This document shows, piece after piece, positions 15,083-21,990 of a stretch of 21,990 nucleotides of DNA; the stretch's first letter is position 1, and each line of letters begins with the position of its first letter. Source of the stretch: CAYJBP01 sp964368605. Its GTDB lineage: Bacteria; Bacillota; Dehalobacteriia; UBA4068. The position numbers were made by a program, and so were the translations under genes. The notes under the pieces were generated by a model. The model was given only the letters and a program-made list of their open reading frames with translations, did no database searches and was not told the origin of the DNA. The DNA lies in contig CAYJBP010000030.1 in the NCBI GenBank assembly GCA_964368605.1, forward strand, positions 1 through 21,990, read 5' to 3'.

Positions 15083-15628
15083 ATGTCAAAATTTAAGATT
15101 TTTTTGTTAATATCCCTGCTCTTGCTGGTTATCTATCTTAATAAAGCCCGCATCACCGAGCAGTTTTATCCCTTAACTTATCAAAATTTAACCGATCAGG
15201 CTGCTAAGGATTATAATCTGGACAAATACTTAATCCTGGCTATTATTAAGGAAGAAAGCAGCTTTGATTCCGAGGCGGTATCGGTGGCAGGAGCTTGCGG
15301 TTTAATGCAAATTATGCCTAAAACCGCGCAATGGATTTGCGATATGAATGGTTGGCCTTATGAGGAGAGCCAAATTTTTGAGCCCGAGCTTAATATCAGC
15401 ATGGGATCTTGGTATATAGCTTGGCTTTATGAGTATTATCATCAAAATATTTATTTAGCCTTGGCTGCCTATAATGCCGGGCAAGGCAATATAAATAACT
15501 GGATTGACCAGGGGATTTGGCAAGGCGATGCCGCAAATATCGAGGCAATTCCCTTTGCCGAAACACGTCATTATGTTGTAAATGTGCTGGATAATTATCA
15601 AGTTTATCAAAATTTATATGCCAAATAA
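15083..15628 (+). CDS. Membrane-anchored soluble-type lytic transglycosylase (SLT domain)
   Basis: A wall hydrolase that cleaves the glycan strand and forms a 1,6-anhydro sugar. From the ATG at 15083 it has 181 residues: a signal anchor (about 5-19, SKFKIFLLISLLLLVIYL), then a compact SLT domain with catalytic Glu58 in IIKEESSF, GLMQIMP (73-79) and AAYNAG (128-133). An in-frame TTG at 15056, inside coaE, would add nine residues, but no good ribosome binding site fits it, and the ATG gives a normal signal anchor. The site for the ATG is also weak (AAAAAAG), so the start is uncertain and coupling to coaE is likely. A small transglycosylase right after coaE is a familiar clostridial arrangement. 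Confidence 0.9.
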   Translation: MSKFKIFLLISLLLLVIYLNKARITEQFYPLTYQNLTDQAAKDYNLDKYLILAIIKEESSFDSEAVSVAGACGLMQIMPKTAQWICDMNGWPYEESQIFEPELNISMGSWYIAWLYEYYHQNIYLALAAYNAGQGNINNWIDQGIWQGDAANIEAIPFAETRHYVVNVLDNYQVYQNLYAK

Positions 15629-15694
15629 AGGAAAATGCATCTAAAACAAGGAATTAATATCAATTGGCGATCAAACTAATAAAGGATGAAGCAA

Positions 15695-16735
15695 ATGGTT
15701 AATACTATAAAAAGCTTGGCCGATGTGGCCGCCTTACAGGTAGATAAAGGGCGTAAACTTTTTTCGGCCACCCATGAGGAAATTTTAAGCGGTGCCACCA
15801 CCGATATTTATTTTATCAAAACCCTGGAGATTTTAAGGCATATGCAACTGGAAGAAAGCGAAGTTGTTGCCGAGGTTTTTGCACGCAAGCACGGTGTTTT
15901 AGCAGGGATGGACGAAGCAATGGCTTTGTTTGAACATGCCGAAAACCTAGAGATTTATGGTCTTGAAGAAGGGCAAAGTTTTGTGCCCAAGCAAACTATT
16001 ATGCGTATTAAAGGGCCCTATCATCAATTTGGCGCTATGGAAACGCCACTTTTGGGCTTTTTGGCCTCTTCCAGTGGCTGGGCTACCGCCGCCGCCGAAA
16101 TTAAGGCGGCCGCCAATAATTGCCCGGTTACTGTTTTTGGTGCGCGCCATGTTCACCCGGCTATTGCCCCGGTAATGGAAAGGGCGGCTTTAATTGGCGG
16201 TGTTAATAGCTCTAGCTGCATTTTAGGTGCTAAGCTTGCCGGATTTGAGCCGATGGGTACTGCGCCGCATGCCCTGTTTTTAATTGCCGGCGATACTTTA
16301 AAGGCTGCTATAGCCTATGATCAATGCTTGCCGGCCAGCTCGGCTAGGGTAATTTTGGTGGATACTTTTAAAGATGAAGCCGAGGAAAGCCTGCGCCTAG
16401 CCAAAGCGATGGAAGGCCATTTAGCAGGTGTTCGTCTTGATACTCCCAGCGAACGGGGCGGCGTTACCGGCGAATTAGTAAGTGAAATTAGGGCTCGTTT
16501 AGATTTGGCCGGCTTTGAAGATGTGAAGATTTTTGTTTCCGGTGGCCTTAACCCGGAGCGTTTGCAATTATTATACCAAGCAGGCGCCGAAGCATTTGGG
16601 GTGGGTAGCTATATATCGGGAGCTAAACCTATAGATATGACTATGGATATCAAGCAAGTTAATGGTCAAGATATTGCCAAAAGAGGGCGTGTGCCCGGCC
16701 TTAGCGATAATGCAGGGCTTAAAAAGCTACGTTAA
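15695..16735 (+). CDS. Nicotinate phosphoribosyltransferase
   Basis: This enzyme makes nicotinate mononucleotide from nicotinate and PRPP, the entry step of NAD salvage. The 346-residue product belongs to the shorter branch of the family. Conserved features are LSGATTDIYF (31-40), FGARHVHPAIAP (148-159) around the active-site Arg/His, VRLDTPSERG (246-255), and the phosphate-binding VSGGLNPE (281-288) and FGVGSYI (301-307). An ATG nine bases earlier (15686) is in frame, but it lies inside the ribosome binding site AAAGGATGA, which is well spaced for the ATG at 15695. The gene sits between the polA-led group and ricT, with 66 and 31 bases of spacer, and has no evident functional tie to either. 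Confidence 0.93.
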   Translation: MVNTIKSLADVAALQVDKGRKLFSATHEEILSGATTDIYFIKTLEILRHMQLEESEVVAEVFARKHGVLAGMDEAMALFEHAENLEIYGLEEGQSFVPKQTIMRIKGPYHQFGAMETPLLGFLASSSGWATAAAEIKAAANNCPVTVFGARHVHPAIAPVMERAALIGGVNSSSCILGAKLAGFEPMGTAPHALFLIAGDTLKAAIAYDQCLPASSARVILVDTFKDEAEESLRLAKAMEGHLAGVRLDTPSERGGVTGELVSEIRARLDLAGFEDVKIFVSGGLNPERLQLLYQAGAEAFGVGSYISGAKPIDMTMDIKQVNGQDIAKRGRVPGLSDNAGLKKLR

Positions 16736-16766
16736 ATTTGGCTCATCTTGCCGTTAAGGAGGATAT

Positions 16767-17501
16767 ATGATAAAAATTGTTGGTATACGATTTAAAAAGA
16801 ATGGCAAAATCTATTATTTCGACCCTAAAGAGTTGTCGCTAAAGGTGGACGATATTGTAATAGTTGAATCTAATCGTGGTATTGAATTGGGCTATGTGGT
16901 AATAGCCGAAAAGGAAATAAACCCCAAGGAATTAAGTAATCCCCTAAAAGATGTAATACGCCTAGCTACAGATGAAGATTTGCAAACTTTAGAGGCTAAT
17001 CAGAAGGCCGAAAAAGAGGCTTTTGAAATTTGCCGTAAAAAAATAGAACAGCATAAATTACCGATAAAATTAATTGATGTTTCTTTTGCTTTTGATGTAA
17101 GTAAAATCATATTTTATTTTACGGCTGACGGTCGCATTGATTTTAGGGAATTGGTTAAAGATTTGGCTTCGGTATTTAGAACCAGAATCGAGCTTAGGCA
17201 AATTGGGGTGCGTGATGAAGCCAAAATAATCGGCGGCTTGGGTACTTGTGGTCGCGAATTATGCTGTCACTGCGTTTTAAGCGAGTTTCAGCCGGTTTCG
17301 ATTAAAATGGCTAAGAAGCAGAACTTATCATTAAATTTGTCAAAAATATCTGGTGTTTGTGGTCGCTTAATGTGCTGTTTAAAATACGAGGATTTTGATT
17401 CGGATAATTGCCCTAAGCGCAAAAAAAACAAGAAGCAAAATGATGATGATTTATATAATGATGATCAGGATTTGGACGATTTAATACTTGACGAGGAATA
17501 A
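16767..17501 (+). CDS. ricT: PSP1-domain protein RicT (YaaT)
   Basis: RicT is a subunit of the RicAFT (YlbF-YmcA-YaaT) complex, which in B. subtilis binds iron-sulfur clusters, works with RNase Y in mRNA maturation, and promotes sporulation and competence. The 244-residue product has an N-terminal beta region (1-60), a helical middle, and the PSP1 C-terminal domain. Eight Cys stand out: 161, 166, 167 and 169 in GTCGRELCCHC, 198, 203 and 204 in GVCGRLMCC, and 215. These include the cluster-ligand type motifs. The tail from 217 is very Lys-rich, then very Asp/Glu-rich. A strong AAGGAGG site precedes the ATG. yabA follows after two bases, matching the B. subtilis yaaT-yabA order. Confidence 0.95.
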   Translation: MIKIVGIRFKKNGKIYYFDPKELSLKVDDIVIVESNRGIELGYVVIAEKEINPKELSNPLKDVIRLATDEDLQTLEANQKAEKEAFEICRKKIEQHKLPIKLIDVSFAFDVSKIIFYFTADGRIDFRELVKDLASVFRTRIELRQIGVRDEAKIIGGLGTCGRELCCHCVLSEFQPVSIKMAKKQNLSLNLSKISGVCGRLMCCLKYEDFDSDNCPKRKKNKKQNDDDLYNDDQDLDDLILDEE

Positions 17502-17503
17502 AT

Positions 17504-17773
17504 ATGAGCCTATACCAGGAAATGCAAGATTTGCAATTGCGGCTGCGCGAAGTGCTGGATGATGCTCAGGAATTAACTACGCGCATAGCCCATTTAGAGG
17601 AGCAAAATCGAAGTTTGCAAGAGGATAGAATTAAGCTGGAATTGGATAAAGGCGGCCTTAATGCTTTGCATCAATTATACAATGATGGCTTTCATGTTTG
17701 TCATGCTCATTTTGCTGAAAACCGTGAAGAAGATTGCTTGTTTTGCTTATCCTTATTGCATGGCAATAACTAG
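17504..17773 (+). CDS. yabA: Replication initiation control protein YabA
   Basis: YabA restrains chromosome replication initiation by binding DnaA and the DnaN clamp. The 89-residue product has an N-terminal coiled coil (about 3-48) for tetramer formation and a C-terminal zinc module, GFHVCHAHF then CLFCLSLL, with His64, Cys66, Cys78 and Cys81 as the expected ligands. A GAGG site inside the end of ricT serves its ATG. Its place between ricT and the tRNA methyltransferase is the same as in B. subtilis. The product is shorter than the roughly 119 residues of the B. subtilis protein, mainly in the linker between the coil and the zinc module. Confidence 0.95.
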   Translation: MSLYQEMQDLQLRLREVLDDAQELTTRIAHLEEQNRSLQEDRIKLELDKGGLNALHQLYNDGFHVCHAHFAENREEDCLFCLSLLHGNN

Positions 17774-17792
17774 ACATTTTGGGACAGTTTTT

Positions 17793-18554
17793 ATGAATAA
17801 TAATTTACATTTAGATGAACGCATAGATGATTTAGGGCGCAGCGGGTTAAGGATTATCCAAAACCAGGCTGCGCCTTGCTTTGCTTGTGATGCAATAATT
17901 TTAGCCGATTTTTGTCAGCTAAAGCCTAAGCAAAAAGTTATAGAATTTGGGGCAGGTAGTGGTATTATATCAATATTATTAGCTAATAAAGAACCTAGCT
18001 GCCAAATAGAAGCCCTAGAAATTATGCCTCAAATGGCAACTTTAGCACAACGCAATATTAGCCTAAATGGGCTGGATCAACAAATTGCTATTAAGCAAAA
18101 TAACCTGATAGATGCCGTCAAAATTTATGGCAAGGCTCAATTTGATTTAGTTGTAACAAATCCTCCATATTATGCTAAAGGATGCGGTAAGCAAAATGAG
18201 CAGCCATTATTCTTGGCGGCAAGAAGCGAGGTTTATGCATCGGCAGCGCAAATTATGCAATCTGCGGCCGATTTATTAAAAGTTGGTGGCCATATCGCTT
18301 TTATTCATCGTGCCAGCCGCTTTAATGATATTATCAAGGCTTTGCAAGATGCCAATCTAAGATTAAAATTATTGCGCTTTGTTCAGCCCAAACCGAATCA
18401 AGATGCTAATTTGTTCTTGGTTTTAGCCCAAAAAGGCGGTAATTGCCAAAGCCGGGTATTGCCACCTTTAATTATTTATGACGAAAATGGTAAATATAGC
18501 AAAGAAATGTCGGCTATTTATGACGAAAAATATGAGGATAATTATGAGCGGTAA
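17793..18554 (+). CDS. trmN6: tRNA1(Val) adenine-37 N6-methyltransferase-like protein (YabB/TrmN6)
   Basis: A class I N6-adenine methyltransferase of 253 residues. Motif I is VIEFGAGSGIIS (49-60), the acidic strand end is EALEIMP (73-79), and the catalytic NPPY sits at 123-126 in DLVVTNPPYYAKG. It begins DLGRSGLRIIQNQ (13-25), like the YabB/TrmN6 family, whose members modify A37 of tRNA-Val in E. coli. The frame stays open upstream into yabA, but homology begins at this ATG and a moderate GGGA site lies eight bases before it. An ATG at 17760 is less likely. It sits between yabA and rsmI, as yabB does in B. subtilis, though the intervening yazA is missing here. Confidence 0.9.
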   Translation: MNNNLHLDERIDDLGRSGLRIIQNQAAPCFACDAIILADFCQLKPKQKVIEFGAGSGIISILLANKEPSCQIEALEIMPQMATLAQRNISLNGLDQQIAIKQNNLIDAVKIYGKAQFDLVVTNPPYYAKGCGKQNEQPLFLAARSEVYASAAQIMQSAADLLKVGGHIAFIHRASRFNDIIKALQDANLRLKLLRFVQPKPNQDANLFLVLAQKGGNCQSRVLPPLIIYDENGKYSKEMSAIYDEKYEDNYER

Positions 18555-19371
18555 ATTATATATTGTAGCCACGCCAATTGGCAATATGGAGGATATTACC
18601 CTAAGGGCGATTAGGGTTTTAGGCGAAGTAGACTTGGTTGCTGCCGAGGATACCAGGCTTAGTGGCCGTCTGTTGCAGGCTTTAAGTATAAAAAAGCCGA
18701 TGATTAGTTACTATGAACATAATAAAAACAGCCGCAATCAACAAATTTTAAGTAGCTTAGAAAATGGCCAAAATATAGCCTTAATTAGCGATGCCGGTTT
18801 GCCTGCCATTAGCGATCCCGGTGCGGATTTAATTAAGCAGGCGATTGCAGCCGATATAGAAATTACAGTTATCCCCGGGGCAAATGCTGCTTTAACAGGG
18901 CTTGTGCTTAGCGGCTTAGATACATCCCGTTTTAGTTTTGAGGGTTTTGTCGAGCGCAAAAAAAATGGCCGCCTAGCCCAATTGCAGGCTTTGGCAACGC
19001 AGGATAAAACGATGATTTTTTATGAAAGCCCTTATCGCATTAAAGCAACTTTGGCCGATATGGCGGATGTTTTTGGCCAAAATCGTCAGGCTGCTTTGGC
19101 GCGTGAGCTAACCAAATTATATGAGCAGGTTTTGCGGGGCAGCTTGGCCGAGTTGAATGAGTATTTTTTGGAGCATGAGCCTAAAGGTGAATTTGTGGTT
19201 ATCATCGAAAAAGCCCTGCCGCAAACCAAAGAACCACCAAGCAATGAGTTAGTCAGTAGCGAGCTAAATGCTATGATAAATCAAGGAAAATCGCGCAAAG
19301 AAGCTGCTAAATTTTTGGCTAAAAAATATGATTTATCGGCTAAGCAAATCTATGATAATAGCCTTAATTAA
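18544..19371 (+). CDS. rsmI: 16S rRNA cytidine-1402 2'-O-methyltransferase
   Basis: RsmI methylates the 2'-OH of C1402 in the 16S decoding centre. The 275-residue product has the tetrapyrrole-methylase fold with LYIVATPIGNMEDITLRAI (5-23), AAEDTRLSG (33-41), SDAGLPAISDPG (82-93), then IPGANAALTG and FYESPYRI further on. A short helical C-terminus (SRKEAAKFLAKKYDLSAKQI) is the usual tail. The ATG at 18544 has a GAGG site and starts where family members start; the frame is open for 22 codons further upstream, but those codons read the trmN6 coding sequence. The overlap with trmN6 is 11 bases. It is the last gene of the plus-strand block and is followed at once by a terminator. Confidence 0.97.
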   Translation: MSGKLYIVATPIGNMEDITLRAIRVLGEVDLVAAEDTRLSGRLLQALSIKKPMISYYEHNKNSRNQQILSSLENGQNIALISDAGLPAISDPGADLIKQAIAADIEITVIPGANAALTGLVLSGLDTSRFSFEGFVERKKNGRLAQLQALATQDKTMIFYESPYRIKATLADMADVFGQNRQAALARELTKLYEQVLRGSLAELNEYFLEHEPKGEFVVIIEKALPQTKEPPSNELVSSELNAMINQGKSRKEAAKFLAKKYDLSAKQIYDNSLN

Positions 19372-19385
19372 AAAAATTAACTAAA

Positions 19386-20753
19386 CTATTTTGAATTGCT
19401 CTTAATTTTAAGGGCAATTCTTTTTTTGCCAAAATTGTAAAAGAATAAATAAATCAGTAATGAGCAAAGCGAGGATGTTGTTGCCGATAAACCTAGCTTA
19501 AACATAGTTGGTTCTGCGCTTATGCTTATTAAGAAGGCAAAAGGGATGCGCACTAAAAAGGTGCAGGCCAGGCCTTGAGCCATTACAAAGGTAGAAAAGC
19601 CGATGCCATTAAAATAGCCTAAAAAGCAATAAGTGAAGGATATAAAAAATAATTCGATGCCAATAGCTTTTAAAAAGTCATGAGCCGCAACGATTACCGC
19701 TTGATCATTAGTGAAAATAGAGGCTAAAATATCACCAAAAAAGAAGCTTATCAAAAAGATGGTTATGCCCGAAAAAAAGGCTAGTTTTAAGCTTAATCCC
19801 AAGCATTGCTTAGCTCGAAAACCTTGGCCTGCTCCGATATTTTGCGCCACAAAGGCGGCAATTGAGGCTGCAAATGTGGATGGTAGCATAAAAATAAAAT
19901 TAAAAATTCGATCGGCAACCCCAACCCCGGCCGAGGCAATTATGCCCATCGAATTAATAATGCCGGCAATAATCGTAAAAGATACTCCGGTGCATAGGTT
20001 TTGAAATGATAGTGGTAAACCAAGTTTAAGAATTTGAGTTATAATTGGCAATTTGATACGAAAATTTTGTTTGGAAACAGGAAAAGAAAAGCCCTCTTTT
20101 TTTATCAAGAATAATGATAAAATTACACTAAATGCTTGGGCAAAAACGGTGGCTATCGCCGTGCCGGCAGAATCCATTTTAAAAACGCCAACTAAAAGCA
20201 AATCGCCGATAATATTGGTTATCGAGGCAATAAACACAAAAAGCAAGGGGTATTTAGAATTGCCTAAACCCCTGAATAAGGCGCTAATTACATTATAGGC
20301 GGTGATAAAAATAATACCGCCGCCACAAATTTGAATATATTTAATCGTTTTAGCCAAAGCCTCGGGCGGAGCATTGACTAGCTCGCCGATTTTTGAGGCA
20401 GAGGCTATTACTAAAAATGTAAATATAATACTTAAAACCCCAAAAATCCAAAGGCTATTACCAATTATATCGGCCGAGCTTGCAAAATCCTTAGCTCCAA
20501 ATCTTTGGCCAAGATAAATGCTTAAACCCATGCTTAAACCTATAATAGTTAGGGTAATTGTTAATATTACCATGCTACCTGTGGCCACGGCCGAGATATC
20601 GGGCGCGCCCAAAAAACGGCCTACTACCCATAAATCGACGGCCGTATACATAGCCTGCAAAACGGTGGCCAAAAAAATAGGGATGCCAAATTTAATCATG
20701 GCCGGCAATATAGGGCCTGATAAAAATGGGTTATTGTCCTTGTTGGTGATCAT
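19386..20753 (-). CDS. MATE-family efflux transporter (first of a tandem pair)
   Basis: A 455-residue integral membrane protein with the twelve hydrophobic segments of the MATE (MatE, NorM/DinF-related) family, which export cationic drugs or metabolites using a Na+ or H+ gradient. The N-terminus runs GPILPAMIKFGIPIFLATVL and continues AMYTAVDLWVVGRFLG, the typical first helices, with a repeat-like second half beginning near residue 235 (LGLPLSFQNLCTG). GAGG precedes the ATG by seven bases. The stop codon is 18 bases beyond the second copy's expected reading order, so the pair is probably one transcript. The 3' end is read across the rsmI terminator. The substrate cannot be inferred from sequence. 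Confidence 0.93.
   Translation of the reverse strand: MITNKDNNPFLSGPILPAMIKFGIPIFLATVLQAMYTAVDLWVVGRFLGAPDISAVATGSMVILTITLTIIGLSMGLSIYLGQRFGAKDFASSADIIGNSLWIFGVLSIIFTFLVIASASKIGELVNAPPEALAKTIKYIQICGGGIIFITAYNVISALFRGLGNSKYPLLFVFIASITNIIGDLLLVGVFKMDSAGTAIATVFAQAFSVILSLFLIKKEGFSFPVSKQNFRIKLPIITQILKLGLPLSFQNLCTGVSFTIIAGIINSMGIIASAGVGVADRIFNFIFMLPSTFAASIAAFVAQNIGAGQGFRAKQCLGLSLKLAFFSGITIFLISFFFGDILASIFTNDQAVIVAAHDFLKAIGIELFFISFTYCFLGYFNGIGFSTFVMAQGLACTFLVRIPFAFLISISAEPTMFKLGLSATTSSLCSLLIYLFFYNFGKKRIALKIKSNSK
19393..19427 (+). terminator. Rho-independent terminator of the rsmI operon, inside the MATE gene end
   Basis: GAATTGC (19393-19399) pairs with GCAATTC (19414-19420). A T-G wobble and CTTA/TAAG extend the stem to twelve pairs around an ATTT loop, and seven T follow (19421-19427). 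It lies 21 bases after the rsmI stop codon and entirely within the last codons of the convergent MATE gene. Confidence 0.92.
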
Positions 20754-20771
20754 TTAAATACCTCGTATTAA

Positions 20772-21990
20772 TTAATCGGCAAAACTTTTGATTTTGGCCT
20801 GAATTTTTTTATTGCCAAAAGTATAAAATGCAATATAGAAAAACAAGGTACATAAGGCTGCTATAGCTGCGGATAATCCAAATTCGAACATCGAGGGTTC
20901 CGCCCTGATGCTTGCCAGATAGGCCAGAGGAATCCGCACAATAAAGGTGGCGACTAAGCCTTGAATCATCACAAAGGTCGACAGCCCAATGCCATTAAAA
21001 TAGCCCAAGAAACAATAGGAAAACGAGATGAATAAACATTCAAAGGCGGTGGCTCTTAAAAAATCGGCTGCGGCCACAATAACATGAGGGTCGTCGGTAA
21101 AAACAGCAGCTAAATTGCTGCCCTGAAAGAACACTAGGCTAAAAATAGCCAGGCCTGTAATTGTTGATCCCTTTAGGCTAAGCTTAAAGCAATCCTTAGC
21201 CCGCAAATCTTGCCCGGCGCCAATATTTTGGGCAGTAAAAGCTGCAATAGCAGGTGCTACGGCGGATGGTATCATATACATGAAGTTGAAAATTCGCTCA
21301 CTAACCCCCATGCCGGCCGAGGCAATAATGCCCAAAGAATTAACGATAGCAATAATAATTATAAAAGAAATACCATTACATAAATTTTGTAAAGCCAGCG
21401 GCATACCCAGTTTTATTATGTTTTTAATAGTGTAGATTTGTATACGAAAATTTTCACGGCTAACAGGGAAAGAAAAGCCTTTTTTCTTGATAAGAACCAA
21501 TGATAAAAGCACGCTAAGCGCTTGGGCGAATACGGTGGCTATGGCTGTGCCTGATGAATCCATTTTAAAGAGGCCAACTAAGAGCAAATCACCAATAATA
21601 TTGGCTAATGAGGCTATAAAAACAAAAAGCAGGGGGTATTTGGAATTGCCTAAACCCCTAAATAAGGCGCTAATCACATTATAGGCACTGATAAAAACAA
21701 TACCGCTACCGCAAATTTGAATATAGGCCGTGGTTTTGGCTAAAGCATCGGCCGGGGCATTTACCCAGATGCTTATCATTGGTGCGCCTAATACAATTAG
21801 GATACTAAAAATTATACTTAAAATGGCAAAAATCCAAAAGGTATTACCGATAATATTGGCTGCTGCTATATAATCTTTAGCACCATACTTATGGCCAATA
21901 AAAACGGTAGAACCCATGCTTAATCCTATGATGGTTAGGGTAATTGTGTGGATAATCATGCTGCCTGTGGCCACCGCCGAGATATCGGCC
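20772..21990 (-). CDS. MATE-family efflux transporter, partial at right edge (upstream paralogue)
   Basis: A second MATE transporter whose 5' end lies outside the window. About 406 codons are visible, lacking roughly the first 50 residues by comparison with the neighbouring copy; the visible frame continues to the edge (ADISAVATGS), so a GTG at 21974 is an internal Val codon, not the start. It aligns along its whole length with the copy at 19386-20753, with long identical runs such as SALFRGLGNSKYPLLFVF and FKMDS followed by GTAIATVFAQA. Eighteen bases separate its stop codon from the next ATG, which suggests one transcript. The pair is best read as a tandem duplication that has since diverged. 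No frameshift is seen. Confidence 0.92.
   Translation of the reverse strand, partial: ADISAVATGSMIIHTITLTIIGLSMGSTVFIGHKYGAKDYIAAANIIGNTFWIFAILSIIFSILIVLGAPMISIWVNAPADALAKTTAYIQICGSGIVFISAYNVISALFRGLGNSKYPLLFVFIASLANIIGDLLLVGLFKMDSSGTAIATVFAQALSVLLSLVLIKKKGFSFPVSRENFRIQIYTIKNIIKLGMPLALQNLCNGISFIIIIAIVNSLGIIASAGMGVSERIFNFMYMIPSAVAPAIAAFTAQNIGAGQDLRAKDCFKLSLKGSTITGLAIFSLVFFQGSNLAAVFTDDPHVIVAAADFLRATAFECLFISFSYCFLGYFNGIGLSTFVMIQGLVATFIVRIPLAYLASIRAEPSMFEFGLSAAIAALCTLFFYIAFYTFGNKKIQAKIKSFAD

Noticed and set aside
17661..17792. Extended N-terminus of the tRNA methyltransferase, reading through yabA
   Set aside because: These codons overlap yabA in another frame; family similarity starts only at the ATG at 17793.
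18478..18543. Extended N-terminus of RsmI
   Set aside because: The extra codons overlap trmN6; the ATG at 18544 has a GAGG site and matches the family start.
21972..21974. GTG as start codon of the right-edge MATE gene
   Set aside because: The same frame continues upstream to the edge with residues matching the neighbouring copy, so this is an internal Val codon.
1..21990. CRISPR array, transposon, prophage, toxin-antitoxin or defence system
   Set aside because: I looked for regular short repeats, transposase or integrase motifs, small paired genes and known defence domains and found none.

Overview
The window looks like a chromosomal stretch from a low-to-moderate-GC Bacillota (Firmicutes), probably an endospore-forming-lineage Clostridia or Negativicutes relative. 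Two runs of genes support this. The first is ylxY-like deacetylase / S11 carboxypeptidase / mlpA-like M16 peptidase / ymxH-like PRC-barrel protein / dapB. The second is ricT-yabA-trmN6-rsmI. Both resemble neighbourhoods known from Bacillus subtilis and clostridia. Reading is strongly blocked by strand: about 0.7-10.8 kb is all minus, 11.0-19.4 kb is all plus, and 19.4 kb to the right edge is minus again.

Region by region. Positions 1-235 hold no gene I can name. Positions 236-583 (+) encode a small unknown membrane protein, which converges on a class I methyltransferase (-) at a bidirectional terminator. Reading leftward from 5926 is a cell-envelope and lysine/diaminopimelate cluster: YlxY-type deacetylase, D-Ala-D-Ala carboxypeptidase, M16 zinc peptidase, YmxH, dapB and then the methyltransferase. 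Upstream of it, and separated by a terminator, is a two-gene signalling operon: a REC-HD-GYP response regulator followed by a 1204-residue soluble hybrid kinase (PAS-PAS-GAF-like-HisKA-HATPase-pseudoreceiver-REC-HPt). A divergent promoter region at 10.8-11.0 kb then launches the plus-strand block: polA-mutM-coaE-lytic transglycosylase, a nicotinate phosphoribosyltransferase, and ricT-yabA-trmN6-rsmI. The block ends at a terminator that sits inside the 3' end of a convergent MATE transporter gene. A second, closely related MATE gene lies just upstream of the first and runs off the right edge.

How the genes fit together. The plus block is housekeeping: DNA repair (PolA, MutM), cofactor synthesis (CoaE, NAD salvage), wall turnover, replication-initiation control (YabA), the Ric complex (RicT), and tRNA/rRNA methylation. 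The envelope cluster supplies diaminopimelate synthesis and peptidoglycan trimming. The kinase and HD-GYP regulator probably form one phosphorelay that controls cyclic-di-GMP breakdown.

I found no CRISPR array, insertion sequence, prophage, toxin-antitoxin pair or defence island, and no rRNA or tRNA gene. Nothing here stands out as a clearly new system. The best leads are the divergent-active-site YlxY, the pseudoreceiver and C-terminal extension of the hybrid kinase, the tandem MATE pair, the composite hairpin element at 1486-1535, and several genes whose first possible start codon is probably not the real one.
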